This document shows, in pieces, positions 47,001 through 60,845 of a DNA stretch of 64,000 nucleotides. The notes below the pieces were generated by a model. It was given only the letters and a program-made list of their open reading frames with translations. It was not told the origin of the DNA and made no database searches. This DNA comes from Ophiocordyceps camponoti-saundersi (nom. inval.). Its lineage: Eukaryota > Ascomycota > Sordariomycetes > Hypocreales > Ophiocordycipitaceae. How positions within the stretch are numbered: the first letter of the stretch is position 1; every line of letters starts with the position of its first letter. The translations under genes and the position numbers were made by a program. Location: NCBI GenBank assembly GCA_003339415.1, contig PDHQ01000146.1:1-64000 (forward strand), written 5' to 3'.

Positions 47001-50000
47001 GTATAGCTTCTTAATAAAATAGCTAGTATTTTAAAAATAAAGCTAGTAGCTAAAGAAGATACCGCGGTAATTTATCGAGTAGAATATCTAAAAGCTATAA
47101 TTTTAGAAATATTAGGTAAAGAGTAATTAAAGTTAGCGTTATTAGATAGCGAGTACTTAGAATTATAATTTTTATTATTAAAGAGTCTTTCTTTACTTAT
47201 TTACTTCTTCGCCTTCTTATCGATATAGTAAATATAACTATTTAATTTACTAAATAATAAATTATAACCTTTTTTTATAAAGCTTATTCCTAAGTAATAA
47301 AAGTTATATAGTTATTTAATTTCTAATTATTAAATTTATAAGTAAGCGATTTAAATAAATATTAAAGTTTAGTAAGGTTTCCGAATAGCTAAATAGCTCT
47401 CTTAAAGCCTTCGAATATAAATATAAGAGGAGTGTGAATTAGTTACTTATAAAAAAACTTATAATATATCCTATTACGAAAATAATAAGGATTATTATAA
47501 GAAAGATTAATCTTAAGTATAAAAAAAGGAATAATATAAGGAAAATAAATAAAATTAGAAAATAAAAAGGAATAATTATAAAGGGAATAAAAACTAATAT
47601 ATAAAAAGATATAATAAAGATAAGTAATATAAAGGGGGATAAGAAAGGATAAATAAAAGAGAGAGGAAATAAAAAAAGAAAAGTAGGAAAATATAAAGAA
47701 ATCCGGTATAAATAGCGATATATTAGGTTTATTATTTCTTAAAAATATTATATATTTACTACCGGGTAACTTATTTACCTTATTTTAATAGCTGGTACTT
47801 TTTAAAAATATTTATATATTTTTTCCTAGTAATTTCTAGCTTAGCTTTTAACTTATCTTTTTCTTTCTTAAATTCTTTAATTATCTCCTTTTATTAAAAA
47901 TTCTTTTTAGCTACTTATCAATTATTATTATTCGAGTATCTTTTCTAATATATAAGATATTTTATTTAAATAGCGCCTTATCCTCTTTTAACCCTTCTCT
48001 TATTAAGGATTTATTTAATCTTATAATTATTTTAATACTATACTCTCCCTTAATTTCCGGAATATCGGGTATCTTAGAGATACTTAATTAGTATAGTTAA
48101 CTTAGATCTAGGATATTAATAAAAGGTAAGTTAGTATTAATTTTATTAAATAATATTATTTAGTTTAAAAAAAAATTTAATATCGAACGCTTATTAAGGT
48201 TATCTAAAGAGTTTATTTTTATAATTTATTAAGGGATTATAAAAGAGAATTAATTATTAAGATCTTATATAATATTAACTTTTTCTTTTTATTTAAAAGA
48301 GATTAGCTTATTATATAAGTTAAAAATAGTTAAATAAAAATAATTACGAATAATTAAACTAGAGAGAAAATAAGAGTCAGGAAAGAAAATAAAATTATAA
48401 TTCTTAAGAGGATCTTTAATTAATATTAAAATTATACTTATTAAAAAATAAAGGATTATTATTACTAAAATAGCTATTATATATCTATAAATAGCTATTC
48501 TTTTATAAGTAAAATAGTATTTAATATATATTCCTCCGTAAAGTTAAATTTAAAGCTTTTATTAAGAGTTAAGAATATCGATTTTATAAAGGATTAAGAC
48601 TCCTTATTCTAATAAAACTCTAATAGAAAAATACTTAATAATTTAAGCGCTAGCTTTAAACTTATTAAAGTAAAACTTAACGTCGATTTTACTAATAATA
48701 TATAAAATAAAAATAGCTTAACTATAAGTTAAGGCTAATTTAATATTATTTAGGCCTTAAATTACTATTAGATTATAGTTAATATTATTAAACTTATTAA
48801 GTAAGTCTTTTCTAATAAAGGATTTATCTACTCTAATATTAATATATATTTCTATAGCGTTAGAAGGTTTATTTTTACTAAATATTAAAATCTTTATATA
48901 GGAAAAATAGGAAACTTATTCTAAAGGGAAATTAGTTATCTATAAAATAGCTTTAATAATAAAAAGGTTTTTAGAAAAGAGGCCTCTAATAGTATTTAGA
49001 GGTTTTATCTTATATTTCTTAGGATCCGAAATAAGATAATATAAGTTATCGGCTAGTTATTTATCCTTAGATATCTTAGAGGAGTTATCTTTATCTAGTA
49101 AAAAGGACTTAGCCTTTTCCTTCCCTTTCTCCTAAGAGGGGACTTTAGTATTTTCCTTACCTTCTTTTTAAGAGAGGAGCTTAATATTCTTACTATCTTC
49201 CTCTTATAAGGTAGGTAGCTTACCTTTACCTTTAGTATTACTTATAGTTCGAAGATACTCTTAAATAAAGGATAGCTAGTTTTCTAAGGGAATTTTAGGT
49301 AAATAAAGGATACTATTAGATATATACCTTAGTTAATTTACTTATTTAAATAGTTAATTATAGTCCGTAACCGCGCTTAGATTAGTTAAGAAATAATTAA
49401 TTATAATAGGTAACTTAGTCCCTTAGGGATTATCTTAATATAGTAAGTACTTTCTAACTAGTCTTATTTCTTTATATAATAAAGGAGGAAATTTAATTTT
49501 AAAAAGGTAAGGTTTCTTTACTTTTTTATAAATATTAAAAATATAAGCTTTTTCTTTCCTAGCTATAACTTTTTCCTTAATTACCTTAAGAAGTTTAGGA
49601 GTAAAGAAATAATATATAGCTAAAGTTATATTATAAATATAGCGAAGCTTTCTTCTAAGCTAAAAATCGATATTTATAAAGTTCTTAGTAAAAATATTTT
49701 AAGTTTAACTTACTACCTTAATAGCTAAAAATCTATAAGTTAATAAAATATAAAATTACTTAATTTATACTTATATATATAATTTACTAGTAAATATATA
49801 TATTAAGCTAGCTATTAAATATAATATATAAAAGAGGAAAATAAGCTAGCTACTAATCGTAAGATTATAAAATAGCTATTATAAAAAATATAAATATAAG
49901 TAAAAATCTTTTAAAAATTAAAATAATAATTATAAAAGTGTCTAGATTATTACTTAAAAGAATATTAAGCTAATTATATAGCTAGGAGCTTAAGGAAGAT

Positions 50001-51905
50001 TTCCTAATATAATTCTAAAAGTTTTTACCTAAGGGGATTTTACGGTAATTTCCGAGTATATTAGTAAAATAGAGATTTCCTAGTACGCGGTAATTTTATA
50101 GCGTATAGGGATTTCTTAGTAAAATCTAAAGATTTCTAAAAGTATATTTTAATATTAAATCTAGTTAGAAATCTTAGTAAAATCTTAAGAGTTATTATAA
50201 AAAAATCCTAAGAGGAAATCTTAGTAATTTCCTAAGCATAAAGGTAATAAAGTTTCTAAGGGAAATCTAAGTAAAATCCTAAGGGGGGAAATCTTAATAA
50301 AATATTATAAGAGGTTAAGCGATTTATAAGGGTATTATTATATATCTTATATTAAAAATATTTTAGTTTTTATATTAATATTTATTAAATAAGTAGCGGA
50401 GTTTAAAAAAGTTTAAAAAGGCGCCCCCTTTACTTTAACTTTATTAATTAATAATATCTTCCTAGCTATTATAGCTATAGTTTCTTTTCTTCTTTATAGC
50501 TTTAAGGGGAGCGGAATTTTTTTAATATAAGCTATAATTATAGCTAAAGCGCTAAAAAAGATTAATAAAAAATAAGGTTTTAAGTAATATAAATAATAGC
50601 TTATAATTTACTTTAATTTTATTACTATTTTACTCTAAGCTTAAGGCTTTAAAATAACTATAATAAATATTAATTATAAACTTTATAAGTAAAGCTAAGC
50701 TTTTATAAAAAGGAAATAATATAATAATAATATTTTATAATATTATTTATAAGCTTGAGTTTAATTTAAGGTAACTTTAAGCTATTTTTAAAGAAAAAAT
50801 ATACTTTATTAGTAAAGGTTATACCCTTATTATAAAAAAGTATTATTATAAGCTTTATAATATAATAATAAAGAAGTTTTTTAAAAGAAAATTAAGTTTT
50901 TAAATAAGGTTTTAGTAATATAATTAAATATAAAAATATATTATTTAAAAAATTAGTAAAATTACTTAATAATTATTATTAATAATATAAAATATATAAA
51001 TTAAATTTATAATAAAAGCTTAATAATATAAATAAGGATTTTTAATATTAAACTTTATATATTAAAAATTTAATTTTAATAATATTTTAAATATTATTAA
51101 TTTTAGTATATTAGTAACTATTATATTATAAAGCTATAATATAATAAGTATTATACTATTTTATATATAAAAAGTAAAATTATTTATTTTATAATTTATA
51201 GAAAAAAAATATTATTATTTTTTATATTAAAAATCTAATTTTAAGTAAAGTTAATTTTACTTTAAAATAAGAGTAATATAAGACTAATTAAAAATTATAT
51301 ATATTTCTTAACCTTAAAAGTTTATAAATTAAAACTTTATATATATTACTCTTTTTTCCCTCTTAATACTAACTAAAGTTTAGTAATAATAGGGGTAGAA
51401 ATATTAAAAAGTAAATATAATAATACCTTTTTTAACCTTTTTTCTAAACTTATTTATAGCTTTATTATAATAAGCTAGCTATTTTTAAAAATTAATTATT
51501 ATAAAGTAGCGGAATTTTTATATATTTCTTAGCCGCGTATATAAGGCCTTTATTAAATAAATTATTAAAAATATTAAAATTAATTATAAAAATTTAGTTT
51601 ATAATAATAATAATAGCTATAAGGATAAGTAGCTATATAAACTTTATATTATACCTAGTTTATATATATTTCTACTATTATAAGCTTTACTTTAAAAGCG
51701 ATATTAGCTTCTTAATTATTAGTTATTACTTAACTTATTAAATATATAAAATATTAGGTATAAGCGGGGTCTAACCTAAAGCTAAAGTATTACTTAAAGG
51801 GAGGGTTTTACCTTAGGTTTTTTACTTTTTCCCCTTTATAGAATATATATAAAATAGTTTTAAGATATATTAAATATATTAGCGTATAATTTATTATTAT
51901 TATTA
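44071..51905 (+). mobile_element. Element E, copy 2, split by LTR-C
   Basis: Two pieces, 44071-44366 and 50360-51905, are collinear with the two parts of E copy 1 at 23283-25162. The join falls where copy 1 has gggacgccttag, and LTR-C occupies the gap. The right end again carries a TTA/ATT run (tttattattattattaat). The outer edges are accurate to about 10 bp, and no target duplication was resolved for this copy. It is more RIP-mutated than copy 1. Confidence 0.7.
44367..50354 (-). mobile_element. LTR-C retrotransposon, 5988 bp with about 594-bp LTRs
   Basis: LTRs at 44367-44960 and 49762-50354 (594 and 593 bp) start taat and end tatatta. The TSD aaaat is at 44362-44366 and 50355-50359, and the insertion site is confirmed against E copy 1. 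Each LTR carries a cluster of similar GGAAATCTAAGTAAAAT-type words. A purine-rich stretch (aaggag on the minus strand) directly inside the left LTR suggests minus-strand orientation. No reverse-transcriptase motif was recognised, so the superfamily is open. Confidence 0.82.
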
Positions 51906-53895
51906 ATTTTAACTATTTTAAATATTTTTTAATTCTTAATAAGTATTATATAAGTATTATACAAGTTTGCTTTTTATTATTAATATATTAAGTAATAAAT
52001 AAACTAATATTTTAAAATAAAGTTACTGCTTTTTTTTAAAATTAGTAAAGAAATTAAAATTATATTAAGTAGCGATATAATAATATAATTTATAAGGTAT
52101 AAATTTTTATTAGCTATTAATCTTAGATAAACATTATAAAAAACTAATTTTATATTTTTTTTAAATATTTTATTTAATAAAGCTTAAGATTATTACTTAT
52201 ATTTTATTAAATTAAATAAGTATTAAGATAAAAGTTATATTTTTTAAAACATTTCTTTTAATATTTATATTAATTATTTATTATATTAAATAAACTAAAT
52301 AATATTTTTATTTAATATTATATAAAAGAAATACCTTAATAAAAATATAATAAATACTCGTAATATACTTTTTAATAAATTTAACTTATCTAATAAGCTT
52401 TAAGCTTAGATTATTAAAAGAAAAAATAATTTCTTATTATTATTATATTAGCTTATAAAAGTATATTTAAACTTAAATTAGTAATACTTTTTTAAAATAT
52501 TTTATATAAAATACTTATTAACCGCCTTTACTTTTATTTTATTATTATTATAAATAGAATAATAAGCTTGTTTTATATTAATTAATAGTATATAAACTAT
52601 AATAAGCTTTATATAAATCTTAGCTAATTTTCTTTTTCTTTTTATTTTTATTAATAATTAGCTATATAACGCTACCCCTTATAGTAATAATATTTTTAAC
52701 CTTATATAATATATAGGTATTTTTTTATATAAGAAAGAAAAATATTAATTTACTAATTATATATTAAATAATATTAAGCGTATATAGGAATAATACCTTA
52801 TAAGCTATTATAGAACTAACTTATAACCTTTTATTAATAAAAAGTTTTAAGCTTTTTTTCTTTTATATAAGGGATGTAATAACTAAAATTCTTAGTTTTT
52901 ATAATTATATAATAAAAACTCTAATATTAGAAAGAAACTATAAGTAAGGAAAATATAGTTTTATTTTTTATTATAATAGCTTATATATATTAATTTACTA
53001 GTAATAATATTTATTATTTTAAAGTGTTATAGCTTACGCTAAATAATTCCTCCTCTTTAATATATATTATATAATATATAAAGGTAAGGTTTAAAATATA
53101 AAAGCTATATAAGCCTTAATAATATATTAATTATAAATAAAAGCTAATATAAAAAAATACTTTTAAATAATAATAAATTAAACTTTAAGTAATAATATAA
53201 CTTATTATAGCTTTTTTAAAACTAACTAAGCTAATTAAAATTCTTATTATATAAAACCCTTTTAGTTAAGTTTTTTCTTATATTTTTAATATTTTTATCT
53301 TATTTCTCTTTTACCTTAAAAATATTAATAACTTTTATACTTTTTATAATAATATAAAGAATATTATTTTAATAAAGGTTCTAAACAGATAAGCAGCTAT
53401 AGCGAGGGAGTTAATACTATTAATAATATACTTAACGAGAAAGAAGAGAATAATATTAAAAGCTAGAAAAAGTATAAAAGTAATAGGAAGAGAAAGCTCT
53501 AGCTTTAGCTTATAATATAATAGTCTCGATAATTAAAAATAGAGATATTTATTCTTTAATATATTAAAATAAAAACTAGTATTATATTATATAGAATAAA
53601 AGTTATAATAATTATATTAATACTTTAAGTATCCTTATACTTAATATTTATATAACTTATTTAAGAAAGCTAGTTTTTTAAATACTATACTTATAACACT
53701 TAAGTTAATTTAATATTTAACTACTAGTATTAGTTATATAATACTATACTTAAATAATTTAAGTTTTTAATTAAAAAGAATTATAATTTTTATTACTTAT
53801 TTATTATTAGTATTTCTTATATTAATAATAAGCTAACTTTATATATTATTAATAAAGTTATTTTCTTTCAAGTTATAATATTTATATAAAATATA
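51906..53895. other. AT-rich gene-free stretch
   Basis: About 2 kb of RIP-like sequence between element E and GB. It has no open frame, terminal repeats or recognised similarity to the other families in the window. Slightly less AT-biased patches lie near 53385-53530. Confidence 0.45.
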
Positions 53896-53900
53896 TTAGC

Positions 53901-54216
53901 TATTATATGCTAGTACTTATAAGGATTTCCCTTAAATATTTTATAGTAATTTCTAATTATCGTTATATAACTTATAGAAACCTTATTATAAAACTACTTA
54001 AAAAAGACTTTAGAGGAAATTACTAGAAAATATAATCGCTTCCCTATTAGGATTTTCTTATACCCTCTCCTATCTCTATTAGTATATACTTATATATATT
54101 TTAGTAAGATTTCGCTTATAAGAGTTTTTCCTCTTTTTCTTTCCTTTCTCCTTAGCTTAGAATCTTTATTTATAATATTAATATTATTATTTACTTAATA
54201 TATTCTAATTATAATA
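53901..54216 (+). repeat. 5' LTR of GB
   Basis: 316 bp, the same length as the 3' LTR. It has a pyrimidine run tttttcctctttttctttcc and is more RIP-mutated than its partner (ends tattata...tataata). Confidence 0.92.
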
Positions 54217-57200
54217 TTAATCTTACCTTACTTTTTACTAATAAGCGATTAAGAAATATATACTTTATTTTTATATCCCTATATAAGATAGAAAAAATCT
54301 TATATATAACTAAAACTATAACTAGCTTTAAAATATATATTTAGAGCCCTTAACTAAACTCTTAGATAATTAAAGAGACTCGCCTTAAAGACGCTAAACC
54401 TTATAATAAAATAAGGTTTTAATAAAAACTAAACTATAATTATAGTTATTTTTTTAAAGCGTAGCTAATATAATTATATTATAAAGATAGCGTATAAAGA
54501 TAATATAAATATAAATATAAATTATAAAACTTTAAGGTTAGTAACCTTAGAAAAACTAAAATTTAAATATAAAAAAAACTTATTAAAAATATTAACTATA
54601 TTTAAGATAAATAAAAAGATATTTATCTTAGCTAAAAAGGCTATTTAAAATACCTTTATACTAATTACCCTAATAAGATAGCCGAACCCCTTTTACTTAG
54701 ATATTATAAAAGTTCGCTAAAAGGAGGTAAGTAAGTTTTTAAGTAAAAAGGAGGATTTTAATACCTTCCTTATAAACTTAAAAGACAAGATAAGGTTTAA
54801 TAAAATAACTTTTTATAATAAGTAAGATAAGATAAATATTCTATTTTATATTTTAAAAAGGAAAGCTTATAGATTTTTAGAAACTTAGTATAACTTAAAA
54901 AAACGCTTTATTTTTAGATTAGCTAAGATAGTTTAGTAGTTAAAGTCTGCTTATAAAAATCCGAATAAATTTATTAAGGTTATAAATTAGCTTTATAAAC
55001 TAAATTTCTCCTAAACTAGTAAATAGGAAATCTAAGAGTTTCTCGCTAAGTTAAACTACTTTATAGCTAAAACTTAAGTCCTTTTAGCTTAAATTAAATA
55101 TACGCTTTAAAATTATCTACTTATTAACCTTAACCTAAGCCTTTTTATAAAGGCTAAAAACTTATATATAATATATAAGGAATTTTATAAGTATATAAAA
55201 AATATTATATTTTACCGGAAAAAGGAGTTTACCCGCTAAGAAGCTATATAAAAAAGTTATTAAAGCGATAAGATTATTTTAATAATATAAAAGAAGAAAA
55301 CTATAATTATAACTATAACTTTATATTAAAAAAGCTAGCTTTTAAGTAAAAATAAGAAGAAAGTTTATTAGGATAATAGCACTTATTTTATTTATAGAAA
55401 AAAGGGCTATATAGCTAAGGATTACTCTAACTAATAGAAGATAGGAAAAGTTTATAGAGTTTAAACGCCCCCGCTTAATTTTATTTAATAAGATAACTCT
55501 AATTTAAGAAAAAAGTAAAACTATTATAAAGCTCCTTAATAATCTTAAAAATATTATATATAAGATAAAAGGTAAAAAAGTTATTTATTATTAATAGTTA
55601 AGTTTAAGTTAATAATATTACTTTTTATATTTTTACCTTATATAATATTAGAGTAGACGCTTATCTCTTAGTTAGCTATTATTTTATAAAGTAAGTAATA
55701 AAGCGCTTAAGCGCTAAGCTTATACTTATTTATTTTATTCCTTTTATTAATTTTTAAAGCTATTAGGCTAGCTTAGTTTATAAGTATTTAATTATTACTT
55801 TAATAATTAATAGATAATACTTTCCCTAAGAAATCTACTAAGTAATTAATTATATTTAGAATCTCTTTATTAGCTTATTTTAGATAGCTAAAAAAATTAT
55901 TACTTAATTATATAGCTTAGAAGCTAGTTTAGCTAGATAACTTACCTGCCCTTATTAAATACTCGCTTTTAATCCTATTATTAAAAAAGCCCTTTTTTAT
56001 TAAAAATCCGGATCTAGCTATTCAGGTAGATACTAAATATTAAAACTGTTTTTTTTATTAAGATAAGCGTAAATACCGGATTTTTTAGCGTTTATAAAGG
56101 AAAAAAGACTTTATATAGCTTATAAATAAAAAAGAAGCTAGCCTAAACCCTAACTTAGAATAACTAGGAAACTAATAATATAAATAAGAATATTTTAAAA
56201 AAGTAGCTTATTAGCTAAGTATAATAAAACCTTTACTATACGCGATAGGAAAAGATAACCTTATTAATACTTATAACCCTTATAAAACTAAAAGATAATA
56301 ATAATAATCTAACTATAATTATAAAGCTAAGCTTAGCTAGCTATATATATATAAGATAAGAGATCTTATTTTTTTAAAAGAAAAAGCTTAAGTATATTAC
56401 TTATATATATAATATAATTTCTCTAGCCCTTATATATTTTAAAAGATTCTTTAGTAAAAAGGAAGCTTATACTTTTACTAATCCCTAACTTAGCTATAAT
56501 ATTATTATAAAACTTAAGAAGCCCCTAAACTTAATAAGACCTCCTTCTTATAAAACGCTTATAAAATACTTACTTTTAAAAAAAGAGATTATTAACTATT
56601 TACTTAAGATTAGGTTTATTAAGCTAAATACTAGCTTTTACGCCGCCTTTATTTTTTTCGCGCTAAAGCTATATTTAATAGCTTAATACTTTTATATTAA
56701 CTATTAATAAATAAATAATTATTTAAAAAGTCGGATCTTACTTACCCTTTTCTAAAAGGTATAATATTTAGCTACTAAAAGGCAAAACGGTTTTTAAAAA
56801 TTAATATTATTTAAGTATTTTACTATTTTTATCTTAACCCCAACTTTAAATACCTTATAGCTTTCTATATAAAGTTTAGTATATTCCGCTAGCTTATTCT
56901 TTTATTTAGCCTTAAGGTAAGGCCCGCTTAATTCTAAAACTTTATTAACGCTTAACTTTATAATGTTTATAACTATTATATAAGTATATATGCTAATAAT
57001 ATATTAATTTACTTAAAGAGTAAAAAAAAAGAAATATTAAAAAAATACCGGGAAATAATTTAACGCTTATATTAAGTAAACTTATAAGGGGATATTTAAA
57101 AATTAAGGTTTAATATTATAAAAATTAATTACCTTAAAGTAATATTATATATAAGCTAAGGAATAAGTATAAACCTTTATAAAGTATAAGCAATTTAAGA

Positions 57201-59499
57201 TTAGAAATTTAAGGATTTTTAAGATTATAAGGTTATTTATTTATTTATAAGATTTTATAACTTTATCTAAATCTTTTAATACTATATTAATATTACTACT
57301 AAGCTTTTAAATTATTTCCTAAAAAGGATATTATTTTTAAGCTTAAACTTAAGTAAAAGGAAGCTTTTAATAAGATAAAGGAACTAGCTATATAAGCTTT
57401 AATATTTACTTTTTTCTATCCGGAACTCCTAACCTAACTTAAAACTAATACCTTTTAGAATGCTATTATTAGTATACTTTAGTAATAGTAAGAAAATTAG
57501 ATATAAAAGCTAATAAGCTTTTTCTTAAAAATAATAAACCCGGCTAAATATACTTACTTAATCTAAGATTATAAACTCCTTACTATTATATTAAGCCTTA
57601 AATATTTTTATCTAGAATTACTTAGTTAAAAATCCGATATAGTTATAAATTATAAAGCCTTAGTTTATTTTAAAATAAAATAACTATTTTTTATTTAATA
57701 AGTTTAATAATCTAATTTCTTTACTTAGTTTAATATTTATTTCCGGTATTAACTTAGCTACTTAAATATAGCTATTAATACCTTTTCGCGTAAGATAGCT
57801 TAGCTCCTAACTATAAAGGCTTATAAAAAGGAAAAAAAGACGCTTATAATAATTCCCCCGAAACGCTTTAGATTTAAAGCCTTAACCTTAACTCTTATAA
57901 TTACCCTAGTCTGCCTTAAAGAAGATTCTACGCTATTAAAAGTAAAGTTAGTATAGCTAATTTAGGAAGGAAATATAAGCTAAAACCTTAAATTTTATAA
58001 TAATCTCTTTATAATACTTAAATAAAATAGCTAAAAGCGATTTTTTCTTTATATCACCTTAATTTAGAGTATATATAAGCTAGCTATCTTTACTTATAAT
58101 AAATAAAATAAGATTATCTAAATACTTTAATAAAGCTATTATTAGCTTAAAATAAAATAAAATTCTTACTAGTATATTTATAATTATTATAAATAATAAA
58201 GGAAAAAAATATTATAAGATAAAACTTTAAGTTTATTATACCTTTTACTTATTTTAATTTCTATATAAGACTATATTACTTATAATAAGAAAATAATATT
58301 CGAAAACCGCTTTAAGTATAATTATATTTAAACTTTTATTTATAAGCTAAGCTAAATTATCGCTATATTACTAAGTAAGAAAAATAATATAGCTAAGGTA
58401 TTTACTAAATATTACTTTTAAAACCTATATTATCTTTTTAATATATTAGATATATAAATTACTAATAATACTAGCTTATTTATCTTAAGATTTCTCGGTA
58501 AAATTAATTATTTAACTAATATTAAATATTATTATAATAGCGCCTTTTACTTTTAAATATAAGGAAATATAAAAATAACTAACTAATATCTTAACTAAAA
58601 GCTATAATATAATATAAATAAGTATTAGGATAATTAGAGTATTTTCCTTCCTACCTTAAATTTTATATATAATTTCTTATAATATATATTAATTAGTATA
58701 GCTTCGCTTATAATTACTTTTAGTAAAGATATATAAAACCCCCTTTTAGTTACTAGCCCCCTAGATCTCTTAAACGCCTTAAGCCTTATTATTATAGCTT
58801 ATAAACTTATTACTTAAGCGGAGGAAATATAATAATAAGCTTAAGCCGCTATTAAGAAAGCTTGCTATAAGTAGGAAATATAAGCTAATAAAAAATATTA
58901 CTTCGTAAACTTTATAATTAGTAAGAAAGTATTCCTTAGCTATAAGGGTTTCTTTATAACTATACTTATAATATATATTAACGCGTAATAATTAGAACTT
59001 TTTATAATTATTAAAAAAAAAAGCTATAGCTATACCCTTAACTTATTAGATACCTATTAGATAATAAACCTATTTTACGCTAACTATTTTCTAAAAGCTA
59101 TTATAAATCCCTTACTTAGATAAAAGATACCTCTTATTAAGTAGGAAGATATTAATAATATATTAAAATAAGAAGTTAACTAAATCTTTTAATTTTATCT
59201 TATAAAATAATATTATTAGTTAGAGTATTAAGTTTACTAGCGTAATTATAACTTTAATAAAATATAATACTTTATTAGGAATTTCCGCTATATATTAATA
59301 GCTTTTAAGAAATTTTATAATTATTTCTTATATATTACTAGCCCGCTTATTAATCTTTAACGCTAAACTAAGAATATTATAATAAACTATAATTATAAGA
59401 ATAATAACTAAAATAATACTATAATTTCCTTAAGTAATCTTTTATATAGTAAATATTATTAATTTTAATAAGTATATTAAAACTTTTATCTAAAGGTAA

Positions 59500-59815
59500 T
59501 ATTACGCGCTAGCACTTATAAGGACTTCCCCTAAATATTTTATAGTAATTTCTAATTATAATTATATAACTTATAAAAACCGTATCGTAAAATTACTTAG
59601 AAAGGACCTTAGAGGAAATTATTATAAAATATAATCGCTTCCCTATTAGGATTTTACTATACCCTCTCCTATCTTTACTAGCACGTGCCTATATATATTT
59701 TACTAAGATTTTACTTATAAGAGTTTTTCCTCTTTTTCTTTCCTTTCTCCTTAGCTTAGAATCTTTATTTATAGTGTTAATATTATTATTTACTTAACAT
59801 ATCCTAGCCGTAATA
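59500..59815 (+). repeat. 3' LTR of GB
   Basis: 316 bp, keeping tattacgcgctagcac and catatcctagccgtaata. Followed by the TSD ttagc. Confidence 0.92.
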
Positions 59816-59820
59816 TTAGC

Positions 59821-60558
59821 TATAAATATTTAAAATATCTTATATAAGTATTAAACTTATACTAATTAAAGTCCCCTAAATATTATTTTATATAACGCTA
59901 ATATAAACTTTTCTTTAATAAAGTTTAGTATAAATATTAACTTATATAAAACTTATTAAATAAAGTGTTTTATACTATTATATTAAAGGAGTTTTTAAAA
60001 AAAGTATTTTTTTCCTAATACCTTTTTATATTACTATATAAAGAGGATAGCTATTTAAGTACTTATTTAAATATATAAAGTAATAATAAGGAATATATTA
60101 TTATTATTATTATAATACTTTAAAAGCTAAAAAAGCTATTAAAACCTTAACGGTAAGTTAAGTAAGAAAAACCTTTTAAAGAGGTAAAACCCCTTATTTT
60201 ATTATAAAACTATATTTAATTTAAGGCCGGGTTAGTTACTTTACGCGTATAAAAGAAATAGTTATTAGCTATAATTATATTATATAATATAAAAAGAAAA
60301 TAAATAAGGAAAAATAAATAATAAGAAAAAGATAAGGAATAGTATATATTACTTTACGCGCTAGTATATATTACTCCCTACGCTAATATATACCCTCTCC
60401 TTTATATTAATATATACCTTATTATTAAGTAAGTATATACTTTTTAACCTTTTAATATATAGCTATATACTAAGCTTTTCTAATTAAGAAGCTTTCCTAA
60501 TTAGGAAATTATTTATATTAATTAGTAACTTAAAGCTTAAATATATATAAAAAGGGGG
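59821..60558. other. AT-rich stretch with a short degenerate tandem repeat
   Basis: No gene. At about 60345-60430 there are roughly four degenerate units of 20-25 bp of the type gtatatattactttacgcgc. The rest is unremarkable RIP-like DNA. Confidence 0.5.
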
Positions 60559-60845
60559 GCCCTTTTAGTATAATAGTTAAGCGCTTAGAGATATTAGTCT
60601 CTTATAAAAAAGGTAGTTAGTTCGAATCTAGCGGAGGGCTCGGGTATTTTTTACCCTAATTATATAGCCGGGGTATAGTCCGACCCTAGCATAACCTCGG
60701 TAAGAGTAATAACTCTGCTAAGGTCTTAGAAGGCTAGGTAAGTATCCGAGGGATTAGGAACCCCTCGAAGGGCTACCTTAGCGGCTAAGGGCTAAGGCAG
60801 GCTACCTGGCGGCTAGAAATACTAGGATATCTAGTAATAAAGTAC
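60559..60845 (+). mobile_element. tRNA-derived SINE-like element
   Basis: The first 81 nt resemble a tRNA. The acceptor strands are gccctt(t) at 60559-60565 and ggagggc at 60633-60639. A T-arm of gttag, loop ttcgaat and ctagc spans 60616-60632. An A-box-like tagtataatagttaagcgc overlaps the D-arm, and gttcgaatc acts as B box. The anticodon arm (agaga/tctct with a 6-nt loop) and variable region are abnormal, so a working tRNA is unlikely. About 200 bp of GC-richer sequence with many preserved CpA/TpG follow, then AT-rich DNA. An internal Pol III promoter plus unrelated tail is the fungal SINE layout. The 3' end is approximate. Confidence 0.65.

Larger units (their letters stand above)
53901..59815 (+). 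mobile_element. GB Gypsy-type LTR retrotransposon, full-length
   Basis: 5915 bp with two 316-bp LTRs (53901-54216 and 59500-59815). The better-preserved 3' LTR begins tattacg and ends cgtaata, its inverted repeat. The 5-bp TSD ttagc is at 53896-53900 and 59816-59820. The interior keeps recognisable Gypsy reverse-transcriptase blocks: an F-I-x-P-N-T-S-F-Y-like stretch near 56620-56660 and a Y-A-D-D-I-L-I-Y block at about 56988-57012, with both Asp codons now AAT through TpG-to-TpA change. No intact frame remains. It supplies the empty site (ctattagataataaacc, near 59048) for the nested GA insertion. Confidence 0.93.

Noticed and set aside
60559..60639. Functional tRNA gene
   Set aside because: The acceptor and T arms are good, but the anticodon arm has a 6-nt loop and the variable region is unusual, with a long GC-richer tail attached. 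A SINE head explains it better.
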